Shown here: piece by piece, positions 7,168 through 15,267 of the stretch | Layout of the letters: each line of letters starts with the position of its first letter | How positions within the stretch are numbered: position 1 is the stretch's first letter | Origin: Mycobacteriales bacterium | GTDB taxonomy: Bacteria; Actinomycetota; Actinomycetes; JAFAQI01 | NCBI GenBank assembly: GCA_035504215.1 | Contig: DATJSI010000024.1 | Span: forward strand, 1-34,298 | DNA length: 34,298 nt | Direction of reading: 5' to 3' | The notes under the pieces: generated by a model | What the model was told of the DNA's origin: nothing | Seen by the model: the letters and a program-made list of their open reading frames with translations, nothing else | The model's database searches: none | Position numbers and translations under genes: made by a program

Positions 7168-8253
7168 GTGGCGAGTCGTTCTCTTTCGAGCCCGTCTGCA
7201 CCCGAGGGCTCAAAAGCCAGCCGTAGCCGGTTCACCCGTTACCGCCTCCCGGTACTTGCTTGTGCCGCCGCAGCGGTCGTCGCCGTCGTCGTACCCAGCG
7301 GGATCGGCGGCGCCAGCCCGTCGAACCACCTGTCGCTGCGCCAGGTCGAGAGCCGGATCTCCGCGCTCAACAACCGCGCCGACCGGATCACCGAGGCCTA
7401 CGACAGCGCGACCACCGCGTTGCACTCGCTGCAGCGCCAGGAGCGGATCACCAACGCCGAGCTTGCGCACGACCGCTCGCTGCTCGCCCAGGTCCAGCGC
7501 CGGGTCGCCGCGGGCATCAGCGCCGCCTACCGCACCGGCGGGCTCGACCCCACGCTGTCGCTGGTCTCCTCCGGCAGCCCGCAGACGTTCATCGAGCAGT
7601 CCTCGAGCCTCGACGAGGTCGCCCGCTACGACGCGAACCAGGTTGCACTCGCCGACGCTGCGCAGCGCCAGGTCGCCGCGGCCGAGGTCGTCCACAACGC
7701 CCAGGTCGCGCAGCAGAAGGCCACCCTGGCGCGGATCTCCAACGCCCGCGGGCAGATCGAGAACCTGCTCCACCAGCAGCAACAGCTGCTCGGCCGGCTC
7801 AAGGCCTCCCAGCGCGAGGAGCTCGCGCGCCAGCAGAACTCCGTCGCGCAGCACGAAACGTCGCTGCGGCACAGCTATCACCCGCCGTCCTACAGCGGCC
7901 CGGCGAGCGGGCGGGCTGCGATCGCGGTGCGGTACGCGTACGCCCAGCTCGGCAAGCCCTACCAGTGGGGCGGTTCCGGCCCCGGCAGCTTCGACTGCTC
8001 CGGGCTGACCATGCGAGCGTGGGGAGCGGCCGGGGTTGCGCTGCCGCACAGCGCGGCCGGTCAGCAGGCGATGCTGCCGCACGTCTCCGTGTCGGCGCTG
8101 GAGCCGGGCGACCTGGTCTTCTACGGCGACCCCGCCTACCACACGGCGATCTACATCGGCGGCGGCCGGATCATCCAGGCCCCGCACACGGGCACGGTCG
8201 TGCAGATCAGCTCGTTGGCCGACATGCCCCCCACCAACGCCGGCCGCCCCTAG
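7168..8253 (+). CDS. NlpC/P60 peptidoglycan endopeptidase (RipC-like)
   Basis: 361 residues. A basic N-terminus and hydrophobic segment (about 26-49, ending near GIGGAS) form a signal peptide or anchor. Residues 55-235 are a long coiled coil rich in Ala, Gln and Arg, typical of FtsX-activated or self-inhibited hydrolases. The NlpC/P60 domain (about 250-361) has the catalytic triad: C277 in FDCSGL, H325 in YHTAIYIGGG, H340 in QAPHTG. It should cut the stem peptide of peptidoglycan outside the cell, as RipC (Rv2190c) does. The GTG at 7168 is ten bases after GAAGGAG and just past the riboswitch; an in-frame GTG at 7090 lies inside the riboswitch and is rejected. Confidence 0.95.
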   Translation: MASRSLSSPSAPEGSKASRSRFTRYRLPVLACAAAAVVAVVVPSGIGGASPSNHLSLRQVESRISALNNRADRITEAYDSATTALHSLQRQERITNAELAHDRSLLAQVQRRVAAGISAAYRTGGLDPTLSLVSSGSPQTFIEQSSSLDEVARYDANQVALADAAQRQVAAAEVVHNAQVAQQKATLARISNARGQIENLLHQQQQLLGRLKASQREELARQQNSVAQHETSLRHSYHPPSYSGPASGRAAIAVRYAYAQLGKPYQWGGSGPGSFDCSGLTMRAWGAAGVALPHSAAGQQAMLPHVSVSALEPGDLVFYGDPAYHTAIYIGGGRIIQAPHTGTVVQISSLADMPPTNAGRP

Positions 8254-8321
8254 CGCCGGGCTCAGCGGCCCGCTGTTCTCCTCGGCCGACGGAGCCCCAC
8301 TACGCCGACCTCGTCGGCCTT

Positions 8322-8338
8322 GCCAGCGACCCGCTGGC
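8322..8338 (+). other. Small hairpin between NlpC/P60 gene and sepH
   Basis: GCCAGC, five bases, GCTGGC in the 191-base gap. There is no T run. It may be a weak terminator or an RNA-processing hairpin; no other structure was recognised in the gap. Confidence 0.25.
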
Positions 8339-8444
8339 GACGTACTCATCGGCCCCGACCGACGAGTTCGGCTTGTGGCGAGCGAGGCTCAGAGGGCAAA
8401 CTGCTTACGGGCGGGACAACCGGGTCCTGATCCGGGAGGTCCGC

Positions 8445-9284
8445 GTGCGCCAGTTGGAAGTCGTTGCCGTCAGCGATGACGGCACCCATGTGCTGCTGGC
8501 GAGCACCCAAGGCGCGACCAAGCCCACTCACGCGGTCCGCATCGACGGCCGGCTCAACGCCGCCGTGCGCGGCACGCTCAACGACGCCGACCGCCGCGAG
8601 AGTGCGCTCTCGCCCAAGGAGATCCAGGCCCGGCTGCGCGCCGGTGAGCAGGTCGAGGCGGTCGCCAAGCTCGCCAACGTGCCGATCTCGCGGGTGATGC
8701 GCTACGCCGGCCCGGTGCTGTCCGAGCGCGAGCGGATCGTCGAGCAAGCCCGCGGCGCCGTCCTGCAGCGCCCGCGCGGGGCGACCGGCGGCGGCCCGCT
8801 CGGTCCGATGGTCGACAAGCGGGTCGCGGCGGTCGCCGGGTTGCGCGAGGACACGGTCGGCTGGACCGCCCGCCGGCGGGGCGACGGCGCCTGGGTCGTC
8901 TCGCTGAGCTACAGCGCGCGCGGCGGTGCACGGACCGCTACCTGGCTCTGGCAGCCCAACGGCCGCGTCCTCACCTCGCTGAACGCACTCGCCACCCGGC
9001 TCGGTGCGGACGAGCCGGCACTGGCCCGCCGCCGCCGGTCGCCGCAGCCGGCGATGCGAGCCCGCTCGACCGCGCGAAAGAGCACGACCGGTACGTCGGC
9101 CGCTCGAAGCGCGACCCGGGCCGCGGCTGCGGCACCGGCGCCGAAGCCGGTCCAGCGCGGCAAGAACGGCCGGGTCGCGGTTCCGTCCTGGGACGACGTC
9201 CTGATCGGTGTGCAGGCGCCCGCGGCCGCTCGCGGCGTCCGGCCGCGCAAGACGGCCGCCGCACGGGGTCGCCGCCGCTCGTGA
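8445..9284 (+). CDS. sepH: SepH, septation protein (DUF3071)
   Basis: 279 residues. The N-terminal DUF3071 domain runs from RQLEVVAVSDDGTHVLL to about residue 170, including a helix-turn-helix-like stretch (GEQVEAVAKLANVPISRVMRYAGPVL, about 66-91, here quoted in part) and the W-rich block DTVGWTARRRGDGAWVV. The tail (185-279) is basic, low in complexity and rich in Arg, Ala and Ser. In Streptomyces SepH helps FtsZ assemble at division sites. The GTG at 8445 follows GGGAGG by five bases. Its stop overlaps the next start as GTGA. Confidence 0.92.
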   Translation: MRQLEVVAVSDDGTHVLLASTQGATKPTHAVRIDGRLNAAVRGTLNDADRRESALSPKEIQARLRAGEQVEAVAKLANVPISRVMRYAGPVLSERERIVEQARGAVLQRPRGATGGGPLGPMVDKRVAAVAGLREDTVGWTARRRGDGAWVVSLSYSARGGARTATWLWQPNGRVLTSLNALATRLGADEPALARRRRSPQPAMRARSTARKSTTGTSAARSATRAAAAAPAPKPVQRGKNGRVAVPSWDDVLIGVQAPAAARGVRPRKTAAARGRRRS

Positions 9285-10282
9285 CCACGCAGCTCGAGCC
9301 GGCCGCCGTACGGTCGTCGCCCGAGCCGCCGCGGCCGTCATCGAGCCTGCGCGGCCTGATCCTGCTGGCGGTGCTGGTGCTGCTGGCCGCGGCGATCGTG
9401 CTGATCCGCATGAATGGCGGGCCCGGGCCGGCCGCCGGCGGCGCGGCTACCGCGCTACCCCAAGGGGAGACCATCCGCGCGCCCGGTTCCACAGACCACG
9501 CCATCGGGCGCTCCGGCGAGTCTGTGATCTCCTACCGGTTGCCCGGGGTCGTGGTGCGTGGGCCACGCTCGCAGCGGCACACGATGACCGACATCGCGCA
9601 CCTGGTGCAGGCCGCGATCCCGAGGGTGACGGCGGTCTGGGGATCGCACTGGGCCCGCCACGCGGTCGTCGAGATCCCGGCCACCGAGGCCGAGCTGGCG
9701 AAGCTCTCCGGCGACCGCGGCGACCTCGCCCGGATTGCTGCGGTCACGAGCGCCGAGATCAGCTCCCGACGTGGCCGCCAGGCACTGAGCGACGACCGGA
9801 TCGTGATCAACCCGCGGGTCTGGCCGACGCTGGATCGGACCGGCGCGCGGGTCGTCCTCACCCATGAGCTGACCCATGTCGCGACCGGCGCCGTAACCGG
9901 TGCGGCGACGCCGCGCTGGCTGGTGGAGGGGTTCGCGGACTACGTGGGCTTCCGTGGCTCGGGGCTGGCCTTGCGTGCGGTCGCCCGGGAGCTCGAGCGT
10001 GCGGTGCGTACCAAGGGCGTGCCCCGGCGGCTGCCGCCGGATGCCGCCTTCGATGCCGGCGACCCGCACCTCGCCCGCGCCTACGAGCTGGCCTGGCTGG
10101 CCTGCCGGTACATCGCGGCGCGCGCCGGGCAGCCCGCGCTGGTGCGCTTCTACCGTCTCGTCGGCCGTGCGGGTGCCGGACCGAAGGCGGTGCTGCGCCG
10201 AGCCCTGCGCGTGGTCCTCGACCTCACGCCGAGCGAGTTCCGGCAAGGGTGGCGACGCTACGTCGAGGCGAGGCTCACGTGA
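9281..10282 (+). CDS. Membrane-anchored zinc metallopeptidase-like protein
   Basis: 333 residues. A Pro-rich cytoplasmic tail leads to one membrane helix (about 24-44), leaving most of the protein outside. Residues 195-199 read HELTH, an HExxH zinc site, followed 17 residues later by EGFADY (E216), a likely third ligand as in gluzincins of the MA clan. The substrate is unknown. The start GTG overlaps the sepH stop and the end overlaps the pimB start, both as GTGA, so sepH, this gene and pimB are probably one operon. It occupies the position of Rv2189c in M. tuberculosis by gene order, from memory. Confidence 0.82.
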   Translation: MTTQLEPAAVRSSPEPPRPSSSLRGLILLAVLVLLAAAIVLIRMNGGPGPAAGGAATALPQGETIRAPGSTDHAIGRSGESVISYRLPGVVVRGPRSQRHTMTDIAHLVQAAIPRVTAVWGSHWARHAVVEIPATEAELAKLSGDRGDLARIAAVTSAEISSRRGRQALSDDRIVINPRVWPTLDRTGARVVLTHELTHVATGAVTGAATPRWLVEGFADYVGFRGSGLALRAVARELERAVRTKGVPRRLPPDAAFDAGDPHLARAYELAWLACRYIAARAGQPALVRFYRLVGRAGAGPKAVLRRALRVVLDLTPSEFRQGWRRYVEARLT

Positions 10283-11454
10283 GCGGTCCTGACCTGAGCC
10301 CGGCCGGGGACGTACCGCGGTTGCTGGTCGTGACGAACGACTTCCCGCCGCGCCCGGGCGGCATCCAGTCCTTCGTGCACGGCGTGGTCAGCCGGCTGCC
10401 GCCCGACCGCGTCACGGTGCTGACCTCGCGCTGGCGCGGCTGGGAGGAATGGGACGCGGGCGTGCCGTTCACCGTGGTTCGCCATGACACCTCGATGCTG
10501 CTTCCCACCCCCGAGGTCCGCCGCCGCGCGGCGCGGTTGATGGTCGACCGAGCGAGCAGCGCGGTGTGGTTCGGGGCGGCGGCTCCATTGGGCTTGATCG
10601 CGCCGGCGTTGCGTGAGGCGGGCGCCGACCGGCTGGTCGCCACCACGCACGGGCACGAGGCCGGCTGGGCACGGCTGGCCGGCGCGCGGTCCGTGCTGCG
10701 CCGGATTGCTGCCAGCGTCGACGTGCTCACCTACCTCGGGGACTACACGCGCACTCGGCTGGCTGCGGCGATCGCGCCGTACGACGACCGGCTGGCCCGG
10801 CTCGTGCCCGCGGTGGACGCCGACCACTTCCGTCCTGACGCCGGAGGCGCCGAGCGGCGGGCGCAGCTCGGGCTGGCCGACCGCCCGGTGATCGTGTGCG
10901 TGTCACGGCTGATGCCCCGCAAGGGCCAGGACGTGTTGATCCGCGCGTTGCCCGCGATCCGCCGCCGGGTGCCTGATGCCGCGTTGGTGCTGGTGGGCGG
11001 TGGACCGGCCCGCAACCGGCTGACACGGCTCGCCGCCGAGCACGCCGTGACCGACCACGTCGTCTTCACCGGTTCGGTGGCGCACGACCAGCTCCCCGCT
11101 TGGTACGGCGTCGGCGACGTTTTCGCCATGCCGTGCCGCGAACGCGCGGCCGGCTTCGACATCGAGGGTCTCGGCATGGTCTTCCTCGAAGCCGCGGCCT
11201 GCGGGCTGCCGGTGGTGGTCGGCAGGTCGGGGGGCTCGGTGGATGCGGTGCTCGACGGACAGACCGGCGAGCTGGTCGACGGGACCTCGCCCGGCGAGGT
11301 GGCCGAATCCGTCGCCGGCCTGCTCGCCGACCCGGTGCGCGCGGGGGCGATGGGGGACCGCGGCCGTGCCTGGGTGCGCGACGCGTGGTCGTGGGAGACG
11401 ACCGTCGCGGCCTTCAGCGCAATGGTGGGCAGTCAGCTGCGGGTGCGCGAGTAG
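10279..11454 (+). CDS. pimB: GT4 glycosyltransferase, PimB-like mannosyltransferase
   Basis: 391 residues with a GT-B fold. The N-terminal TNDFPPRPGGIQSFVHG (19-35) and the C-terminal VSRLMPRKGQDVLIRAL block are typical of GT4. The acidic motif DIEGLGMVFLEAA contains the EX7E pair, and MPCRERAAGFDIEGLG closely resembles the mycobacterial and corynebacterial PimB signature. PimB adds the second mannose from GDP-mannose to phosphatidylinositol monomannoside at the cytoplasmic membrane. GTG at 10279 overlaps the previous stop; an in-frame ATG at 10249 lies inside the upstream gene. Its end overlaps the convergent acyl-CoA ligase by 22 bases. Confidence in the exact acceptor is moderate. Confidence 0.87.
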   Translation: MSGPDLSPAGDVPRLLVVTNDFPPRPGGIQSFVHGVVSRLPPDRVTVLTSRWRGWEEWDAGVPFTVVRHDTSMLLPTPEVRRRAARLMVDRASSAVWFGAAAPLGLIAPALREAGADRLVATTHGHEAGWARLAGARSVLRRIAASVDVLTYLGDYTRTRLAAAIAPYDDRLARLVPAVDADHFRPDAGGAERRAQLGLADRPVIVCVSRLMPRKGQDVLIRALPAIRRRVPDAALVLVGGGPARNRLTRLAAEHAVTDHVVFTGSVAHDQLPAWYGVGDVFAMPCRERAAGFDIEGLGMVFLEAAACGLPVVVGRSGGSVDAVLDGQTGELVDGTSPGEVAESVAGLLADPVRAGAMGDRGRAWVRDAWSWETTVAAFSAMVGSQLRVRE

Positions 11455-13238
11455 ATCGCTTCCACCTCGCCGGCGTAGTCGGCAAGCACCACGTTGCGCT
11501 TCACCTTCAACGACGGCGTGAGACGGCCGTTGTCAACCGTCCAGTCGTCCTTGAGGATCCGGAACGACTTGATCGCCTCGGCCTTCGACACCGCCTTGTT
11601 GGTGTCATCGACGGCGGCCTGCAGGTCGGCCCGCAGGTCGGCGTCGTCGACGAGGTCGGCGATGGTTGCGTCCGCCGGCTTGCCGTGCGCGGTCTTCCAG
11701 GTGGGGAAGGCCTCTTCGTCGATCGTGATGAGTGCGCCGATGAACGGGCGCTGATCCCCGACCACCAGGCACTGGCTGACCAGCGGGTGGGCCCGCAGCC
11801 GGTCCTCGAGGATGGCGGGTGCGACGTTCTTTCCGCCGGCGGTCACGATCAGCTCCTTCTTCCGGCCGGTGATCGTGAGGTAGCCCTCGTCGTCCAGCTC
11901 GCCGATGTCGCCGGTGTGGAACCAGCCGCCGTCCCCGATCGCCTCGCCGGTCGCTTTCGGGTTGTTGTAGTAGCCGCCGAAGACGTTGCCGCCGCGCAGC
12001 AGGATCTCGCCGTCCTCAGCGATCCGCACCGTGCAGCCGGCGATCGGGCGTCCGACCGTTCCGACCTTCATGTCGCTGGGCCGGTTCACAGTCGCGCCGG
12101 CGGTCGTCTCGGTGAGCCCGTAACCCTCGTAGATCGGGATCCCGCACCCGCGGAAGAAGTGGCCCAGCCGCACGCCGAGCGGGGCACCGCCCGAGATCGC
12201 ACCTTCCGCGGCACCACCCAGTGCCATGCGGAGCTTCGAGTAGACCAGCTTGTCGAACAGCTTGTGCGGCACCGCGTAGGCGGTGCGCTTGACGGCACTG
12301 CCCTCGAGCGACTTGCTGTAGCCGATCGCGACCGCCTCGGCGAGGTCGAAGATCGCGCCCTTTCCGTCGGCGTGGGCCCGTTGCTTCGCCGTGTTGTAGA
12401 CCTTCTCGAAGACCCGCGGCACCGACAACACGAACGTCGGCTTGAACGCCGCCAGGTCGGGCAGCAGGTTCTTGATGTCGGCGGTGTGCCCCATCCGTAC
12501 GCCGCTCTGGACGCATCCGACTTCGATCACTCGCGCAAAGACGTGCGCCAGTGGCAGGAACAGCAGCGTGGACTGTTCCTCGCCGAACAACTCGTCCAGG
12601 CCGTCGAGCGTCGACGTCGCGTCGAACAGGAAGTTGTAGTGGGTGAGCTCGCAGCCCTTCGGCCGGCCGGTCGTGCCGGACGTGTAGATGATCGTCGCCA
12701 GGCTCGCCGCGGTGACCGTACGGCGACGTCGCTCGATCTCGTCGAGAGCAATCCCCTTGCCGGCCGTGACCAGCTCGTCGATCGCGCCGCCGTCGATGCT
12801 CCAGACGTAGCGCACCTTGTCCAGGCCGCTGCCGACCTCGTCGTACGCCCGTCGATGGGACTCCGACTCGAGGAAGACCGCGACCGCGCCCGAGTCGGCC
12901 ACGATCCACTCGATCTGCTCGGCGGACGAGGTCTCGTAGATCGGCACCGGCACGGCGCCCGCGGCCCAGATCGCGTAGTCGAGAAGGGTCCACTCGTAGC
13001 GGGTGGCGGACATGATGCATACCCGCTCGTCCGGCTCGATGCCGGAGGCGATCAGCCCGGCCGCGATCGACAGGACCTCGTCGGCGAACTGCTTGGCGGT
13101 GACCGGCTGCCAGCTGCCGTCGATCTTGCGGTCGAAGACCACCCGCCCGGGCTGCTCTTCGGCCCGGTTGACCAACATGTCCGTCAGGTTCGCATCGTCC
13201 GGAATGTCGAAATCCGCTGGTACCGAGTACTCAGCCAC
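11433..13238 (-). CDS. Long-chain fatty acid-CoA ligase (FadD15-like AMP-binding enzyme)
   Basis: 601 residues, normal length. It activates fatty acids to acyl-AMP and then acyl-CoA. Motifs are YTSGTTGRPKG (185-195, phosphate-binding loop), EGYGLTET (371-378), WFHTGDIGELDDEGYLTITGRKK (439-461, quoted in part, hinge and ribose Asp), and LTPSLKVKR (573-581) with the C-terminal catalytic Lys. The GTG at 13238 is preceded by GAAGGAG; a TAGCGT at 13288-13293 on the same strand could be its -10. By gene order it corresponds to FadD15 (Rv2187). Likely role: fatty acid activation for membrane lipid metabolism. Confidence 0.93.
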   Translation of the reverse strand: MAEYSVPADFDIPDDANLTDMLVNRAEEQPGRVVFDRKIDGSWQPVTAKQFADEVLSIAAGLIASGIEPDERVCIMSATRYEWTLLDYAIWAAGAVPVPIYETSSAEQIEWIVADSGAVAVFLESESHRRAYDEVGSGLDKVRYVWSIDGGAIDELVTAGKGIALDEIERRRRTVTAASLATIIYTSGTTGRPKGCELTHYNFLFDATSTLDGLDELFGEEQSTLLFLPLAHVFARVIEVGCVQSGVRMGHTADIKNLLPDLAAFKPTFVLSVPRVFEKVYNTAKQRAHADGKGAIFDLAEAVAIGYSKSLEGSAVKRTAYAVPHKLFDKLVYSKLRMALGGAAEGAISGGAPLGVRLGHFFRGCGIPIYEGYGLTETTAGATVNRPSDMKVGTVGRPIAGCTVRIAEDGEILLRGGNVFGGYYNNPKATGEAIGDGGWFHTGDIGELDDEGYLTITGRKKELIVTAGGKNVAPAILEDRLRAHPLVSQCLVVGDQRPFIGALITIDEEAFPTWKTAHGKPADATIADLVDDADLRADLQAAVDDTNKAVSKAEAIKSFRILKDDWTVDNGRLTPSLKVKRNVVLADYAGEVEAIYSRTRS

Positions 13239-13394
13239 GGCGCTCCTTCATTCCGGTGCGGCCGGCCCTGCAGCCGATCGTGCCGCCACGCTAATCCCCG
13301 GTCACAAGATCGTCACGGGATCGCGCGGATCGGGCCCGCGATTCCGCCCGGTTACGCCATTCAGTCCAGTGCTGGACCTGCCGAGGAGTCCTAG

Positions 13395-13925
13395 GTGAGC
13401 GAACGTCGTTGTCGCGCGTGCGGTGCTGCCGTGCCCGAGCAGGCCCAGTGGTGCTCGCTGTGCTTCGCCGACCTCCGCGAGCCGGCGCAGGTGCCCGACA
13501 GCCTCAACACCTCGTCCGAGTCCAGCCCGGTCGAGGCACCGGTCCCGGTAGCGGTGGCCGCCCAGAACGGCAGCTATCTGAACGGCTCCGGTGGAGACGT
13601 GCTCGACTCCGGCGCGGACGCACTGCTCGGTCTGGATTCGCCTGCTCCTGCCGGCGACGCTGCTCCGCCGCCGGTCGCCGCCAAGCCGGCGCTGACCTGG
13701 CCGTGCGCGGCGTGCGGTGAGAACGTCGCCATGGACCTCGACACCTGCCCGTCGTGCGGATCGGGCTTCCTGTCCGGTTCGAGTGACGGCCCGTCTACGC
13801 GCCTGCCGATGGTCGGCGACATCACCACGATGTCGCGGTCGAAGCGACTGGTCGTCGGGCTCGGGATCGCGGCCGTCGTCATCATCGTGATCGTGCTGCT
13901 GCTCACGCTGGTCGGCCACCTCTAG
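13395..13925 (+). CDS. Double zinc-ribbon protein with C-terminal membrane helix
   Basis: 176 residues. The first ribbon is CRAC...CSLC (C6, C9, C20, C23) and the second CAAC...CPSC (C104, C107, C118, C121), joined by a Pro/Ala/Ser-rich linker. A helix at about 151-174 ends four residues from the C-terminus, so this is a tail-anchored protein with its ribbons in the cytoplasm. The GTG at 13395 has GAGGAG about seven bases upstream. Function unknown. Tail-anchored proteins are clients of Get3 in eukaryotes and an ArsA/Get3-like ATPase is encoded 1.3 kb away, but no link can be shown here. Confidence 0.8.
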   Translation: MSERRCRACGAAVPEQAQWCSLCFADLREPAQVPDSLNTSSESSPVEAPVPVAVAAQNGSYLNGSGGDVLDSGADALLGLDSPAPAGDAAPPPVAAKPALTWPCAACGENVAMDLDTCPSCGSGFLSGSSDGPSTRLPMVGDITTMSRSKRLVVGLGIAAVVIIVIVLLLTLVGHL

Positions 13926-13954
13926 ATCGTCGGGCCGCCCGGCCGCCGGCTCCG

Positions 13955-13960
13955 TAGGCT
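13955..13960 (+). promoter_or_regulatory. -10 box, leaderless promoter of the metallophosphoesterase gene
   Basis: TAGGCT, six bases, then the ATG at 13967. Confidence 0.6.
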
Positions 13961-13966
13961 GCGGCC

Positions 13967-14737
13967 ATGCGGGTGCATGTCGTCTCGGACGTCCACGGCG
14001 CGGTTGACGCGCTCGCGCGTGCGGGCGACGGCGCGGACGCCTTCATCTGTCTCGGCGACCTGGTCCTGTTCATCGACTACGACGACATGAGCGGCGGGAT
14101 CTTCGCGGACATGTTCGGCGCCGCCGCTGCGCAGCGGCTGGTGGAGCTCCGCACCGAACGCCGGTTCGAGGAAGCCCGGGAGTTCTCGCGCGGGCTCTGG
14201 CAGCGGGTCGGCGAAGACCGGCAGATGGTGATCGAGTCCGCCGTACGCAAGCAGTACGCCGCCCTGTTCGCCGCCATGCCGACGCCGGCGTACATCACCT
14301 ACGGCAATGTCGACCTCCCGGCGCTGTGGCCCGAGTTCGCGCGCGACGGCGTGCATGTGCTGGACGGACAGACGGCACAGATCGGCGGTCGGACCTTCGG
14401 CTTCGTCGGCGGCGGCCTGCAGACCGCGATGCGTACGCCGTTCGAGATCAGCGACGCGGAATACGCCGCCAAGGTTGCCGCAGTCGGTGCTGTTGACGTC
14501 CTGTGCTGCCACATTCCGCCCGACCTGCCCGAGCTCCTTTACGACGTCGGCGCCCGGCGGCTCGAGCGCGGGAGCGCCGCGGTTCTCGAGGCGATCCGGG
14601 CGACCCAGCCGGAGCTGGTGTTGTTCGGGCACGTGCACAACCCGCTGGTTCGCCGAGCGCGGATCGGTCGCACCGAATGCGTGAACGTCGGGCACTTCCG
14701 CGGACGCGGGACGCCGTACGTCCTCACGCTGTCGTGA
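13967..14737 (+). CDS. Calcineurin-like metallophosphoesterase
   Basis: 256 residues. Metal-binding motifs occur in the family order: SDVHG (D8, H10), LGD (D31), GNVD (N114), CCHIPP (H182) and FGHVHNP (H222, H224). The third motif is GNVD instead of the usual GNHD, so the general acid His is missing, and there is an insert of about 80 residues between the second and third motifs. These features recall YfcE/MJ0936-type phosphodiesterases, but the substrate is not evident. No signal peptide. Transcript probably leaderless. It is followed 42 bases later by the SRPBCC gene. Confidence 0.88.
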   Translation: MRVHVVSDVHGAVDALARAGDGADAFICLGDLVLFIDYDDMSGGIFADMFGAAAAQRLVELRTERRFEEAREFSRGLWQRVGEDRQMVIESAVRKQYAALFAAMPTPAYITYGNVDLPALWPEFARDGVHVLDGQTAQIGGRTFGFVGGGLQTAMRTPFEISDAEYAAKVAAVGAVDVLCCHIPPDLPELLYDVGARRLERGSAAVLEAIRATQPELVLFGHVHNPLVRRARIGRTECVNVGHFRGRGTPYVLTLS

Positions 14738-14743
14738 TCCCGC

Positions 14744-14749
14744 TAGTGT
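14744..14749 (+). promoter_or_regulatory. -10 box upstream of the SRPBCC gene
   Basis: TAGTGT about 30 bases before the GTG at 14780. It predicts a leader of about 23 bases that contains GAGGAGGG as ribosome site. Confidence 0.45.
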
Positions 14750-14779
14750 CCAGAGTCTCCGCAGACGAGGAGGGCTGCC

Positions 14780-15220
14780 GTGGTGGACAAGGCCAGCGCG
14801 AGCATCGTGATCGGCGCCGACAAGAGTGCGGTCATGGCGGTGATCGCCGACCTGGAGGCCTACCCGGAGTGGTCGACGGCGATCAAGTCGGTGACCGTCG
14901 ACGAGCTCGGAGCGGACGGGCGCGGCGAGACGGCCACCTTCACCCTCGACGCGGGAATCATCAAGGACACCTACACCCTCGCCTACGACTGGGACGGCGA
15001 CGACCGCGTCGACTGGCATCTCGTCTCCGGCCGCGCGTTGCGCGCGCAGGAAGGCAGCTACGTCCTGCGCGACACGCGGGACGGAACCGAGGTCACCTAT
15101 GAGCTCGCGGTCGAGCTCGCCGTACCGATGATCGGCATGTTCAAGCGCAAGGCGGAGCGCGCGATCATCGATACGGCGCTGAAGGGCCTGAAGAAGCGCG
15201 TGGAAGCAAGCGCGAGTTGA
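14780..15220 (+). CDS. SRPBCC (START/Bet v1-like) family protein
   Basis: 146 residues in the helix-grip order: first strand with KASASIVIGADKSAVMAVIADLEAYPEW (quoted in part below 20: VMAVIADLEAYPEWS), central strands, and a long C-terminal helix (about 115-143) rich in Lys and Arg. This is the polyketide-cyclase-like group that binds hydrophobic ligands. It corresponds by position to TB16.3 (Rv2185c) of M. tuberculosis, whose function is not settled. The GTG at 14780 follows GAGGAGGG; a second GTG in frame at 14783 is possible. It lies between the metallophosphoesterase and ArsA-like genes in the same direction. Confidence 0.85.
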   Translation: MVDKASASIVIGADKSAVMAVIADLEAYPEWSTAIKSVTVDELGADGRGETATFTLDAGIIKDTYTLAYDWDGDDRVDWHLVSGRALRAQEGSYVLRDTRDGTEVTYELAVELAVPMIGMFKRKAERAIIDTALKGLKKRVEASAS

Positions 15221-15255
15221 ATCCGGGATGGCGCCACTCGCGCGCGGCCAACACA

Positions 15256-15261
15256 TAGCCT
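15256..15261 (+). promoter_or_regulatory. -10 box, leaderless promoter of the ArsA-like gene
   Basis: TAGCCT, six bases, then the GTG at 15268. It would drive the overlapping five-gene run ending at 19403. Confidence 0.6.
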
Positions 15262-15267
15262 GACCCG

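Noticed and set aside
11100-13394. 764-residue open frame on the plus strand opposite the acyl-CoA ligase
   Set aside because: Antisense shadow: Arg/Asp/Val-rich, low-complexity translation, no domain, while the minus strand encodes a complete AMP-binding enzyme.
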